From: Bizionia argentinensis JUB59
GTDB lineage: Bacteria > Bacteroidota > Bacteroidia > Flavobacteriales > Flavobacteriaceae
Direction: 5' to 3'
DNA length: 64,000 bases
NCBI RefSeq assembly: GCF_000224335.1
Contig: NZ_AFXZ01000009.1
Span: forward strand, 148,843-212,842
Of the stretch, positions 44,983 to 54,021 are shown piece by piece (position 1 is the stretch's first letter; each line of letters begins with the position of its first letter). Made by a program: the position numbers and the translations under genes. Under the pieces are notes generated by a model, which was not told where the DNA came from, ran no database searches, and saw nothing but the letters and a program-made list of their open reading frames with translations.

Positions 44983-45624
44983 ATGAAGTTTGAAGAATTT
45001 TTAAAAGTGGTATCAAAAATAGAAAATATACCGTTGCCAGCCGAATCTTCGCAATTTAAAATGTCACCACCTTTTAGAGATGAGCTTCAGGAGCAGCAAA
45101 AGAATCAACTTAAAACCGCGAAAAAAGCTGGCGTAGTTGCATTGTTTTACCCAGATGATGCTACAGAAACAAAGTTAGTTTTAATTCTACGTAAAACCTA
45201 TAAAGGCGTACATTCAGCACAAGTTGGCTTTCCTGGTGGCAGGGTGGAAACAACGGATTCTTCTATTATGCATGCTGCCATTCGGGAATGTTGGGAAGAA
45301 GTGGGTGTGCCGGAGCGCCAAATAGAAATTTTACGTGCTATGACGCAAGTATATGTGCCGCCTAGCAACTTTTTTGTGTACCCTTTTATTGGTATTTCGC
45401 GTTTAACCCCAAAATTTATTAAACAAGATTCGGAAGTGGATGCTATTATTGAAGTTTCTTTACAGGATTTTATTTGCGATTCTAGTGTGGTAACCAAAAC
45501 AGTATCAACTTCATATAGTATGGAAGTGGCCGTTCCAGCTTTTCAATTAAACGATCATATCGTTTGGGGAGCCACAGCTATGATGTTGAGTGAAATAAAA
45601 GACTTGTTAAAAGAACTGTTGTAG
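44983..45624 (+). CDS. NUDIX hydrolase (CoA pyrophosphatase-like), 213 aa
   Basis: ATG 44983 chosen over 44917, which overlaps the divergent gene. The Nudix box is present: PGGRVETTDSSIMHAAIREC followed by WEEVGV, and an N-terminal loop typical of the CoA-diphosphatase group. It would hydrolyse nucleotide-diphosphate-linked substrates such as CoA. C-terminal half unremarkable. Confidence 0.85.
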   Translation: MKFEEFLKVVSKIENIPLPAESSQFKMSPPFRDELQEQQKNQLKTAKKAGVVALFYPDDATETKLVLILRKTYKGVHSAQVGFPGGRVETTDSSIMHAAIRECWEEVGVPERQIEILRAMTQVYVPPSNFFVYPFIGISRLTPKFIKQDSEVDAIIEVSLQDFICDSSVVTKTVSTSYSMEVAVPAFQLNDHIVWGATAMMLSEIKDLLKELL

Positions 45625-45646
45625 ATGACCAGTTTTATTACATTTG
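45618..45646 (+). promoter_or_regulatory. Likely promoter of acyltransferase gene
   Basis: TACATTTG (45639-45646) matches TAnnTTTG, with TTG at 45619-45621 about 17 bp upstream. It lies 27 bp before the start codon and after the NUDIX stop. Confidence 0.5.
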
Positions 45647-45673
45647 TAAATTAAATTAATGTAAAATTAATGT

Positions 45674-46486
45674 ATGGGATTGTTTAAACAAAATCCTTTT
45701 GGGCATTATCTTTTTCTGAAGAAATGGATAATAAGAATTCTTGGAGGTCTTACTCATAGACGCTTCCGAGGTTTTAATGAACTCAAAATTGAAGGTTCTG
45801 AAGTTATAAGAAATTTACCAGATAATAATGTGTTGTTCATATCCAATCACCAAACCTATTTTGCGGATGTGGTAGCTATGTTTCATGTTTTTAACGCAAG
45901 TTTAAGTCAGCGCGATGATAATATAAAGAATGTTGGTTACTTATGGCAGCCTAAAATGAATATTTATTATGTAGCTGCTAAAGAAACGATGAAATCTGGA
46001 ATATTGCCAAAAATAATGGCTTATGCAGGTTCAATTAGTATTGAGCGAACGTGGCGTGATAAAGGTACAGATGTAAATCGTCAGGTAAAAATGAGTGATA
46101 TTTCTGCTATCCGAACCGCATTAAATGATGGCTGGGTGATAACTTTTCCGCAGGGAACAACAACACCGTTTAAACCGATTAGAAAAGGAACGGCTCACAT
46201 AATTAAGCATTATAAACCAATTGTTGTGCCAGTTGTTATCGATGGTTTTAGACGTTCGTTTGATAAAAAAGGACTCCGCGTTAAGAAGAAAAATATTCTT
46301 CAATCTATGGAGATTAAAGAACCTTTGGATATTGATTACGAAAACGAATCCATAGCTGAAATTGTAGAGAAGATAGAGTATGCCATTGAGCAACACCCAT
46401 CATTTTTAAAAGTTATTCCACAGGACGTTCTAGATGCTCAAGAAACTTTAAATCAACAACGTCGATGGCGACCAGATAGTAACTAG
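45674..46486 (+). CDS. 1-acylglycerol-3-phosphate acyltransferase (PlsC-like), 270 aa
   Basis: Has the acyltransferase H-x4-D motif (ISNHQTYFADV), a second motif FPQGTTTPFKPI with RKGTAHI, and a final VVPVVIDGF. Acts in phospholipid synthesis at the membrane. Confidence 0.88.
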   Translation: MGLFKQNPFGHYLFLKKWIIRILGGLTHRRFRGFNELKIEGSEVIRNLPDNNVLFISNHQTYFADVVAMFHVFNASLSQRDDNIKNVGYLWQPKMNIYYVAAKETMKSGILPKIMAYAGSISIERTWRDKGTDVNRQVKMSDISAIRTALNDGWVITFPQGTTTPFKPIRKGTAHIIKHYKPIVVPVVIDGFRRSFDKKGLRVKKKNILQSMEIKEPLDIDYENESIAEIVEKIEYAIEQHPSFLKVIPQDVLDAQETLNQQRRWRPDSN

Positions 46487-46489
46487 ATA

Positions 46490-47131
46490 CTATAAATCCA
46501 ACTTTTTAAGTTCTTTATAATTTCTATTTAATCGTCTTAACAAGATGCCATAAACGAGCCAGTAAAAAATAAGTAATATTAGGATTACTATCGCTAAAAG
46601 GCCTGAAACAGTTAATATGAAAATCGCATAGAACTTAAAAGATTCCCCATTTGCAGCGGCAATGTTGGCCAGGTTTATTAATTGTTTATCTTGATCAAAT
46701 GCAATAAATAGTAATAATACACATGCTATAATTAGGTACAATAAGTTAAAAGCCACATAGCGTCTTACGGTTTGCCGTGTTTTTAAAATATTCTCCATCA
46801 GTTTTTTGGCATTATCGGTAACCGATATGGTTCGATAGTTTTTAAAGAACATAAAGAAAAAATAAGCCAAAATAATATAACCTATAACAGTTAATGATAT
46901 TACAATATAATTGCTATTAAGATTATCAAATTGGTTCATTTCCTTATTGCCTTTAAAAGCTATTGACAGGACTATCCAAAAAATAAACTCCAGTAGACTA
47001 ATAATAAATATCCATTTAACAATAGAAGATGATTTCTTTAAAATCATCTTGTAAATATCGTTATACGACAGTTTTGGATAGGCATTGCTATCCTTCTGCC
47101 AGTCTTTTTTTAATAATTCTAATTCATCCAT
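46490..47131 (-). CDS. Membrane partner of ECF sigma factor (possible anti-sigma), 213 aa
   Basis: Four hydrophobic helices (for example WIFIISLLEFIFWIVLSI, YIVISLTVIGYIILAYFF) after a cytoplasmic N-terminus (MDELELLKKDWQKDSNAYP). It is directly downstream of the sigma gene (4 bp), as anti-sigma or sigma-associated membrane proteins usually are. Confidence 0.7.
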   Translation of the reverse strand: MDELELLKKDWQKDSNAYPKLSYNDIYKMILKKSSSIVKWIFIISLLEFIFWIVLSIAFKGNKEMNQFDNLNSNYIVISLTVIGYIILAYFFFMFFKNYRTISVTDNAKKLMENILKTRQTVRRYVAFNLLYLIIACVLLLFIAFDQDKQLINLANIAAANGESFKFYAIFILTVSGLLAIVILILLIFYWLVYGILLRRLNRNYKELKKLDL

Positions 47132-47135
47132 AGCA

Positions 47136-47630
47136 TTACGGATTTAAAATGGTTTTTAGCTTGGTTTTAATCCTACTCATCTTCACGCGCGCATTAACTT
47201 CGCTAATTCCCATTGTTTCACTTATTTCTTTATAATTTTTATCTTCCAAATATAAAAACACCAAAGCTTTTTCAATATCATTCAATTCTTTAACAGCACT
47301 ATAAAGCAACTTTAGCTGTTGCTCTTCTGTATCGTCATATTCTTCCGCTTTAATTTTAAACTCAACACTTTCAAATTCCTGTGTATTTATTCGTCGTTTT
47401 TTCTTTCTGTAAAGAGTAATCGCTGTATTCAGTGCTACACGGTACATCCAGGTGCTAAATTTTGAGTCTCCTCGGAATTTTGGGTAAGCCTTCCAGAGTT
47501 GAATAACAACCTCTTGAAACAAATCATTATGCGCATCTTGGTTGTTAGTGTAGAGTCTACACACCTTATGCACGATATTCTGATTAGCTTCTAGCTGTTC
47601 AACAAAATTATGTTCTAATGTTTTGCTCAA
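47136..47630 (-). CDS. ECF sigma-70 factor, 164 aa
   Basis: Sigma region 2 (QDAHNDLFQEVVIQLWKAYP, KFSTWMYRVALNTA) and region 4 helix-turn-helix (YKEISETMGISEVNARVKMS) are clear. Regulated genes unknown; likely autoregulated with the membrane protein gene. Confidence 0.92.
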   Translation of the reverse strand: MSKTLEHNFVEQLEANQNIVHKVCRLYTNNQDAHNDLFQEVVIQLWKAYPKFRGDSKFSTWMYRVALNTAITLYRKKKRRINTQEFESVEFKIKAEEYDDTEEQQLKLLYSAVKELNDIEKALVFLYLEDKNYKEISETMGISEVNARVKMSRIKTKLKTILNP

Positions 47631-47725
47631 ATTGGAGGTTTAATAGCTTATAAGTAGCATATTTTTGAAAAAGTTACAGGATAAACAATTATAATTCAAA
47701 AATAGCCATTTAGGTTACTATGATT

Positions 47726-47733
47726 TATATTTG
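47726..47733 (+). promoter_or_regulatory. -7 promoter element TATATTTG
   Basis: TAnnTTTG match 24 bp before the NDH-2 start in the divergent gap with the sigma gene. No clear -33 element. Confidence 0.45.
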
Positions 47734-47757
47734 TTTAACTAAAAAATATTTTTTTAT

Positions 47758-49038
47758 ATGAATATTCCCCATTCTAAATATCCTAGAATAATAGTAGTTG
47801 GCGGTGGTTTTGCTGGTGTAAACCTGATAAGATCATTCAAAAATAAACCTGTACAGGTTGTTTTAATCGATAAGCGTAATTATCACACGTTTCAACCATT
47901 ATTATATCAAGTTTCTAGTTCTGGATTGGAGCCAGATTCTATTGCTTATCCATTACGAAAGATTATAAAATCATCAAATAACATTTATTTCCGATTGGCT
48001 AAAGTGCTTTCTATAGAAGCGGAAAGTAAAACTATTGAAACGTCTATTGGTAATTTAACCTATGATTATTTGGTTTTAGCAACAGGCACAAAAACTAATT
48101 ATTTTGGAAATGGGGATGTAGAGAAATTCAGCATGCCCATGAAAACCGTTCCGCAAGCTCTAAATATAAGAAGCTTAATTCTTCAGAATTTAGAGAAAGC
48201 AACCATAGCAAAAACAGTTAAAGAGCGTCATGCTTTTTTAAATTTTGTTATCGTTGGAGGAGGACCAACTGGTGTTGAATTGGCAGGTGCGATTGCTGAA
48301 TTAAAAAACAATGTTGTCCCTAAAGATTATCATGATTTGAATGCTAACGATATGCAAATTCATTTGCTAGAAGGAGGTGAAAGATTGCTGCCGCCAATGA
48401 GTAAACATGCCTCAAAAAAGGCAGAGGAGTTTTTAAAAACACTGGGTGTAATAATCCATTGTAACACGTTTGTAAAAAATTATAACGGGTTAAAAGTAGA
48501 AACAAATACAGATTTAGAACTGGAATCCGAGACCTTAATTTGGGCTGCTGGCGTGACAGGAAATCCTGTAGAAGGATTGCCTTCTAATGTGTTTATGGAA
48601 CGCACGAATCGGTATCGTGTAAACCTGTATAATCAGTTAGAAAATTACCCTAATATTTTTGCCCTTGGAGACATTGCTTATATGGAAACTGAAGCCTATC
48701 CAAAAGGGCATCCGCAAGTGGCGCAACCGGCCATTCAGCAGGGGCAATTATTTGCTAAAAATATCTTTAAATTACTGGCAAATAAACCGATGAAAAAATT
48801 CAAATATAAGGACAAAGGATCCATGGCAACTGTTGGAAGAAATAAGGCAGTTGTAGATTTAGGATCCTTCAAATTCTCTGGTTTTTTTGCTTGGTTTGTT
48901 TGGATGTTTATTCACCTGATGGCATTGGTGGGGTTTAGGAATCGCGTGGTTGTTTTCTTTAATTGGGCCTACAATTATATCAATTTTGATAAAGCCGCAC
49001 GCTTAATTATCCGTCCTTTTAACAAGTTAAATGAATAG
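47758..49038 (+). CDS. NDH-2-like NAD(P)/FAD oxidoreductase, 426 aa
   Basis: N-terminal FAD-binding VVGGGFAGVNL, a second VGGGPTGVELAGAIAE for NAD(P)H, and a C-terminal membrane-associating segment (FFAWFVWMFIHLMALVGF) as in type II NADH:quinone dehydrogenases. Transfers electrons from NADH to quinones without pumping. Confidence 0.92.
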   Translation: MNIPHSKYPRIIVVGGGFAGVNLIRSFKNKPVQVVLIDKRNYHTFQPLLYQVSSSGLEPDSIAYPLRKIIKSSNNIYFRLAKVLSIEAESKTIETSIGNLTYDYLVLATGTKTNYFGNGDVEKFSMPMKTVPQALNIRSLILQNLEKATIAKTVKERHAFLNFVIVGGGPTGVELAGAIAELKNNVVPKDYHDLNANDMQIHLLEGGERLLPPMSKHASKKAEEFLKTLGVIIHCNTFVKNYNGLKVETNTDLELESETLIWAAGVTGNPVEGLPSNVFMERTNRYRVNLYNQLENYPNIFALGDIAYMETEAYPKGHPQVAQPAIQQGQLFAKNIFKLLANKPMKKFKYKDKGSMATVGRNKAVVDLGSFKFSGFFAWFVWMFIHLMALVGFRNRVVVFFNWAYNYINFDKAARLIIRPFNKLNE

Positions 49039-49099
49039 TTTATGTTTTCTTGTTATATAATTGGATTGTAGTCTTTTAAGTTTCGACTATAAAGAAATA

Positions 49100-49765
49100 C
49101 TATCGCTGTTTTAGAAGCCCAAAAACAATGAATAATTGTGCAAAAGCGTATGTAAACATAATGCTAATGTTTGAATACATCAAGGGGTTATGAAACTTAT
49201 CAATTGCCAATAAACTATCGGAAATCATAAATAATGTTGCACCAATAAATACGAATATATAACTTTTTTTCGAAACTATTCCTTGACGTAAGTAAGCTGT
49301 TATTGCCATCGATAAAATAACAGTCATGTATAAAATAACTGGCACAAACATGGCGTCTAAATTATCTTTCAAAAAGTAAAAAAGTAGCCCTCCAAAAGCA
49401 AACAGAAATAGACTAAAAATATAAGGTTTTTTTGCTTTGTTTCGTTGTTTTAAAAAGACTAAAATATAGAGTATATGAGCGGTTAAAAATGCGACTAATC
49501 CGAAGGTGAAAAAATGTGCAGATTTATCGACAAATAACAGTAGAATATCACCCAGTAATGAGAAGGTTAAAGCTCCTAGAATTAATAGTTTTACATTATG
49601 TGAAACAGTTGTTTTTTGTTTTAAATAGAAAATTATTAATGCTATTAGAATTGCCGGTTTTGTGAAATATCGCAGCAAGGGATAATTGGTGGAAGCGATA
49701 AATTCCGCAATTAATAAAACGCAAAATACTAATGTAAATGACTTTTCAGTTTTGGTTAGTTTCAT
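49100..49765 (-). CDS. Lysoplasmalogenase-like (YhhN/TMEM86) membrane protein, 221 aa
   Basis: About eight hydrophobic helices and the family features near the centre (LGDILLLFVDKSAHFFTFGL) and C-terminus (FIGATLFMISDSLLAID). Activity on lysoplasmalogens is known for mammalian members; in bacteria it is inferred. Confidence 0.82.
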   Translation of the reverse strand: MKLTKTEKSFTLVFCVLLIAEFIASTNYPLLRYFTKPAILIALIIFYLKQKTTVSHNVKLLILGALTFSLLGDILLLFVDKSAHFFTFGLVAFLTAHILYILVFLKQRNKAKKPYIFSLFLFAFGGLLFYFLKDNLDAMFVPVILYMTVILSMAITAYLRQGIVSKKSYIFVFIGATLFMISDSLLAIDKFHNPLMYSNISIMFTYAFAQLFIVFGLLKQR

Positions 49766-50426
49766 AAGTTTGAGCTGTGAAATAAATGAAAATTATTTTA
49801 TTAAGAATAAGTATATTATTCAATTAGTTATTTAAAAATCATCACTTTTTCGAGTGATTATTATTAGAAAAACAGAACGTTTTTTGAGAAATACTTTATG
49901 TAAATCATTTCATATTTTGTTCATATTAGATGACTAAAATAACATATTTAAATTTAGTATGTCATTCATTTATCAATTCCCATATTATGGTTTTTTGAAA
50001 ACATAGATTACTAAATTGTTGGCGATAAAAAGAAATGCTACCGTTCTAAAAAACTAATATTGCTTTGTGTTGTTACTGAAACTTCCTACTTTTTATAAAT
50101 TGTAAAAATAAAAATTTGATGTTTTGCATTAATAATAATTCTTATGCTGTTTCAATCTTTATGTCTCTGTGCAGTGTAGGGTAGTTCCTTTAATGTTATC
50201 GGTTTTCATTATAAGCCTGAAGATAAAAGGGAGTTTGCAACTAGTACTTTAAATGTTGAATACAACTTATTTTTTATAGGTGCCTTTTTAGCATGATAAA
50301 AAAACATGTGATGCTTATAAGTGTTTTGTTTGTATAAAGATCTGATATTCAGTGTTTATTGCGGCTTTAATTGTTGTTTTTTAGAGGAATTTTGAGTAAC
50401 TTAATATCGGTTAAATACTAGGAATC
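49766..50426. other. AT-rich gap of 661 bp without recognised genes
   Basis: No ORF on either strand looks coding. It contains several T-rich and A-rich runs and a weak AGCAT/ATGCT dyad near 50290-50315. No full TAnnTTTG promoter was seen, although the TonB gene at 50427 must be transcribed from here or upstream. Confidence 0.6.
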
Positions 50427-51152
50427 ATGGAGCTTAAAAAAAAACCTAATTTAGTGATTGGTCGCAATGGTGCCATCTATTTTGCTATTGGCCTCAATAT
50501 CATGCTGTTTTTTACTTGGCGTGGATTGGAGTACCGAACTTATGATGAAAAAGAATTCAATCGAGAACTGTTGTTTTTCTCGGATGAAGTTGAAGAAGAT
50601 ATTCCTATAACTAATCTAGAAATGACACCGCCTCCGCCTTTAGCTGTTTCTACAGCTCCAGAAGTTATTACAATCGTAGAAGATACTAAAGAGATTGAAG
50701 AAACCGTAATAGAAAGTTCAGAGTCTAACCAGCAAGATCGTATTGAAGAACGTGAAATAGCCATAGAGGAGGTTGCTGTGGAAGAAATTGAAGAAGAGGT
50801 TTCTGTGCCCTTTTCAGTTGTTGAGAATGTTCCTGTATTTCCTGGATGTTTAGGTAAAAGTAATGATGAATTACGAAAGTGTTTCAATGCCAAAATAAAT
50901 GAACATATACGCAAGCATTTTAAATATCCAGAATCTGCTTTGGATTTAAATATTCATGGTAAAGTTCATGTTATGTTTATTATTGATACTCAAGGCCATG
51001 TTAGCGGTGTTAAATCACGTGGTCCGAATGTGTTATTAGAGCGAGAAGCTGAACGTATTATTGGATTATTACCAGTAATGGAACCGGGTAAACAGCGTGG
51101 GAAACCTGTAAAAGTACCTTATATGATTCCAATAAACTTTCAAATTGAGTAA
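50427..51152 (+). CDS. TonB energy transducer, 241 aa
   Basis: N-terminal membrane anchor (IYFAIGLNIMLFFTW), a short Pro-rich/acidic spacer with TPPPPLA and many glutamates instead of the usual long Pro-Lys region, and a C-terminal TonB domain (FKYPESALDLNIHGKVHVMF, ... REAERIIGLLP, KPVKVPYMIPINF). Supplies proton-motive energy to TonB-dependent receptors such as the one at 57987. Confidence 0.87.
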   Translation: MELKKKPNLVIGRNGAIYFAIGLNIMLFFTWRGLEYRTYDEKEFNRELLFFSDEVEEDIPITNLEMTPPPPLAVSTAPEVITIVEDTKEIEETVIESSESNQQDRIEEREIAIEEVAVEEIEEEVSVPFSVVENVPVFPGCLGKSNDELRKCFNAKINEHIRKHFKYPESALDLNIHGKVHVMFIIDTQGHVSGVKSRGPNVLLEREAERIIGLLPVMEPGKQRGKPVKVPYMIPINFQIE

Positions 51153-51565
51153 CGCCATTTGAATATTTCAAAACCGATATTTCAAAGACGCTCACAACCC
51201 ACAAAATAATCAACAGGTACTACTTTATTATATATCTATATACAATTCTGTGATTTGTATACAAAATGGTGTTCTTCGTTTAATATTGAGGAATGCTATG
51301 GCATACATTAATTTTCGTTTATCTGTAATTGATTTTTTCAACTGCTATTTTTTGTCGGATGAGATAAGATAGTTGTGGATTGAAGATATTCTGCTTTATT
51401 AATAATACTTCATTCATATTACAATTCAGCTATTGAAAACCACAATTGAGTCTTAAAGTGTTTTTGTATATATAAATTTTCGAGATATTTGATTCCGGAT
51501 TTAGATAGAAACTGTAAACTATTTTTCTAACTTTATAATTGAAAAATAATGATCAGAAATAAACC
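51153..51565. other. 413-bp gap with a palindromic operator candidate
   Basis: No coding sequence seen. A 12-bp perfect palindrome TTTGTATACAAA (51254-51265) overlaps a TATACAA/TTGTATA dyad (51239-51261). It lies about 300 bp before the histidine kinase gene and could bind a dimeric regulator. Confidence 0.5.
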
Positions 51566-52897
51566 ATGAATAGATTTATTAAAAATATAGCCCTTGTCTT
51601 CGGAATCGGAATTGTCGTTTTCGTAATTGGAAACGCTTTATCTGGTGGTTTTGAATCAAAATCTGCCGATGCTCTGTTTACAAATTTCATGTTCTATCAG
51701 TTGTATGCGTTTGTTTTGGGATACTCTAATATGCAATTTTTCTATTATATAGGAAAATATAATTTGTGGAATGATCAAGTTTTTAACCGCATTCTATTCG
51801 GTATTGTTGGTTCGGTTGTGATTACCTTAATTGGATTATTTTTTCTGCACATGTTTGAATCTATGGTTTATGAAAACGAGAGCTTTAGCACCTTTGTAGA
51901 GAATGAGTCTTATCGCGATTACATTTTTGGGTTATGGATGAGTATAACAATTGTCATAGTCTTTCATGCGGTGTTTTTCTTTAAACAGGCTCAAGAAAAA
52001 AAGGTTAAAGAATCTCAAATTGTTGCTCAAACCCAAACAGCCAAGTTCGACGCTTTAAAAAATCAATTAGATCCGCATTTTTTATTTAATAGCTTAAATG
52101 TATTATCGAGTTTAATTGAAGAGAATCCTGAAAATGCTCAAAAGTTTACTACATCGCTTTCTAAAATTTACCGATATGTTTTAGAGCAAAAAAATAAAGA
52201 TTTGGTTTCTGTTGATGATGAATTGGAATTCGCCAGAACCTATATGCTTTTATTAAAAATGCGTTTTGAGGACAGTCTTATTTTTGATATTCCAGAGCAG
52301 TCTTTAAATCCGGATAGCAAGGTGGTGCCCTTATCACTTCAGCTTTTATTAGAGAATGCAGTAAAACATAACATGGTAACTTCTAGTAAACCTTTACATA
52401 TTAAAATTTATGAACATAAGGGTAATTTAGTTGTAGAGAATAATTTGCAAACCAAACAAGTTTTAAAAAAGGGTAGTGGAGTCGGTTTAAGTAACATAAC
52501 CGAACGCTATGCCTTATTAACAGCAAAAAAAGTATTTATTAATCAAGAAGCAACGGTTTTTGCTGTGTCAATTCCAATGCTTACAAAACAAATGACAATT
52601 ATGGATCCACAAAACAGTAACAACAAAGAAGAAGCTTATTATCGTGCAAAAAAACAAGTAGAGGAAATTAAAGGTTTTTACGGAAACCTCATTTCCTATT
52701 GTCTTGTAATACCGTTTCTATTTTTTATTAATTACAGAACCTCTTGGAATTTTCAATGGTTTTGGTTTCCTATGTTTGGTTGGGGAATGGGTATAATATT
52801 CCATGCTTTTAATGTATTTGGTTACGGGAAATCATGGGAAGATCGAAAAGTACAGGAAATCTTAAATCAAGATGACAATATTAAAAAATGGAACTAA
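51566..52897 (+). CDS. LytS-type histidine kinase with C-terminal 2TM domain, 443 aa
   Basis: N-terminal about four membrane helices, coiled coil, then a His_kinase domain (DALKNQLDPHFLFNSLNVL, catalytic His) and ATPase domain (LLENAVKHN). The C-terminal about 90 residues after the kinase form a 2TM domain (AKKQVEEIKGFYG ... GKSWEDRKVQEI), closely similar to the separate next protein. Signals to the LytTR regulator at 53235. Confidence 0.9.
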   Translation: MNRFIKNIALVFGIGIVVFVIGNALSGGFESKSADALFTNFMFYQLYAFVLGYSNMQFFYYIGKYNLWNDQVFNRILFGIVGSVVITLIGLFFLHMFESMVYENESFSTFVENESYRDYIFGLWMSITIVIVFHAVFFFKQAQEKKVKESQIVAQTQTAKFDALKNQLDPHFLFNSLNVLSSLIEENPENAQKFTTSLSKIYRYVLEQKNKDLVSVDDELEFARTYMLLLKMRFEDSLIFDIPEQSLNPDSKVVPLSLQLLLENAVKHNMVTSSKPLHIKIYEHKGNLVVENNLQTKQVLKKGSGVGLSNITERYALLTAKKVFINQEATVFAVSIPMLTKQMTIMDPQNSNNKEEAYYRAKKQVEEIKGFYGNLISYCLVIPFLFFINYRTSWNFQWFWFPMFGWGMGIIFHAFNVFGYGKSWEDRKVQEILNQDDNIKKWN

Positions 52898-53208
52898 TGG
52901 AAAGTAATTATAATTTTGAAAAAAGATCACGTATTGAACAAGCGAAAAGTGAAGTCAAAAAATTAAAAGGCTTTTACTCACATTTATTGGTGTTTGTTGT
53001 TATAAATTTAATGATTGTTGTTATTAATGTTCAAGCATTAGATTCGGGAGAAAGTTATTTTCAATTTAAAAACTTTTTTACATTGGGTTTTTGGGGGTTT
53101 GGATTATTAATTCATGGATTATCCGTTTTTTTACCAAATTGGATTTTAGGAAAAGACTGGGAAGAGCGCAAAATAAAAGAATTAATGAATCGCTACAGAA
53201 AGCAATAA
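52897..53208 (+). CDS. 2TM-domain protein, 103 aa
   Basis: ATG 52897 overlaps the kinase stop (TAATG); ATG 52888 is a possible earlier start. Two hydrophobic helices flanked by AKSEVKKLKGFY and GKDWEERKIKEL. Its similarity to the C-terminal region of the kinase suggests duplication or assembly by pairing of the 2TM parts. Confidence 0.85.
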   Translation: MESNYNFEKRSRIEQAKSEVKKLKGFYSHLLVFVVINLMIVVINVQALDSGESYFQFKNFFTLGFWGFGLLIHGLSVFLPNWILGKDWEERKIKELMNRYRKQ

Positions 53209-53234
53209 CATTAACAAAAACCAACTAAATTACT

Positions 53235-53990
53235 ATGAAAGTAATCATTATAGAGGATGAAAAACCATCTGCGCGTCGTTTACAACGCATGCTAGATAAG
53301 TTAGGATTGCTGGCGGAAACCATGTTACATTCGGTTGAGGAGTCTATAACTTGGTTTAAAAGCAACCCACATCCAGATCTTATTTTTCTTGATATTCAAC
53401 TGAGTGATGGATTATCGTTCGAAATTTTTGAAGCTGTTGAAGTTAAATCGGCCATAATTTTCACTACCGCTTATGATGAATATGCGCTTCAAGCCTTTAA
53501 ATTAAATAGTATCGATTATTTATTAAAACCTATTGATGGTGACGAGTTGGCTAAAGCTGTATTAAAATTTAAAGCCCATCAGTTTAAGGAGCAACAAGTA
53601 ACTTTAGATTTTAATGCCATTAAAAACCTTCTTATAAGCTCAACAGAGCCTGAATATAAGAAACGATTTTCCATTAAAGTTGGTCAGCATTTAAAACTGT
53701 TTACTATTGAGGAAATTGCCTGTTTTTACAGTGAAAATAAAGGCACCTACTTACAAACCAAGCAAGGCAGAAGTTATTTGTTAGATACTAGTTTGGAACA
53801 ATTGGAAGAAGAACTCAATCCGAAACTATTTTTTCGTGTGAGTAGAAAATACTTTATTAATATCAACGCCATAAAAGAAATGGTTAGTTATACTAATTCA
53901 AGAATTCAAATTAAGGTAGAAAACTTTGATGAACAAGAGGTGATAGTTGCACGTGAGCGTGTAAGAGACTTTAAGAATTGGCTGGAATAA
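53235..53990 (+). CDS. LytTR response regulator, 251 aa
   Basis: Receiver domain (IIIEDEKPSARRL, LIFLDIQLSDGLS with the phospho-accepting Asp, then LLKPIDG) and LytTR DNA-binding domain (ENKGTYLQTKQGRSYLLDTS, FFRVSRKYFININAIKE). Paired with the LytS-type kinase and the 2TM protein. Confidence 0.94.
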   Translation: MKVIIIEDEKPSARRLQRMLDKLGLLAETMLHSVEESITWFKSNPHPDLIFLDIQLSDGLSFEIFEAVEVKSAIIFTTAYDEYALQAFKLNSIDYLLKPIDGDELAKAVLKFKAHQFKEQQVTLDFNAIKNLLISSTEPEYKKRFSIKVGQHLKLFTIEEIACFYSENKGTYLQTKQGRSYLLDTSLEQLEEELNPKLFFRVSRKYFININAIKEMVSYTNSRIQIKVENFDEQEVIVARERVRDFKNWLE

Positions 53991-54021
53991 TACGCGGTTG
54001 AGAAAAATTTAAGAACAGGAA

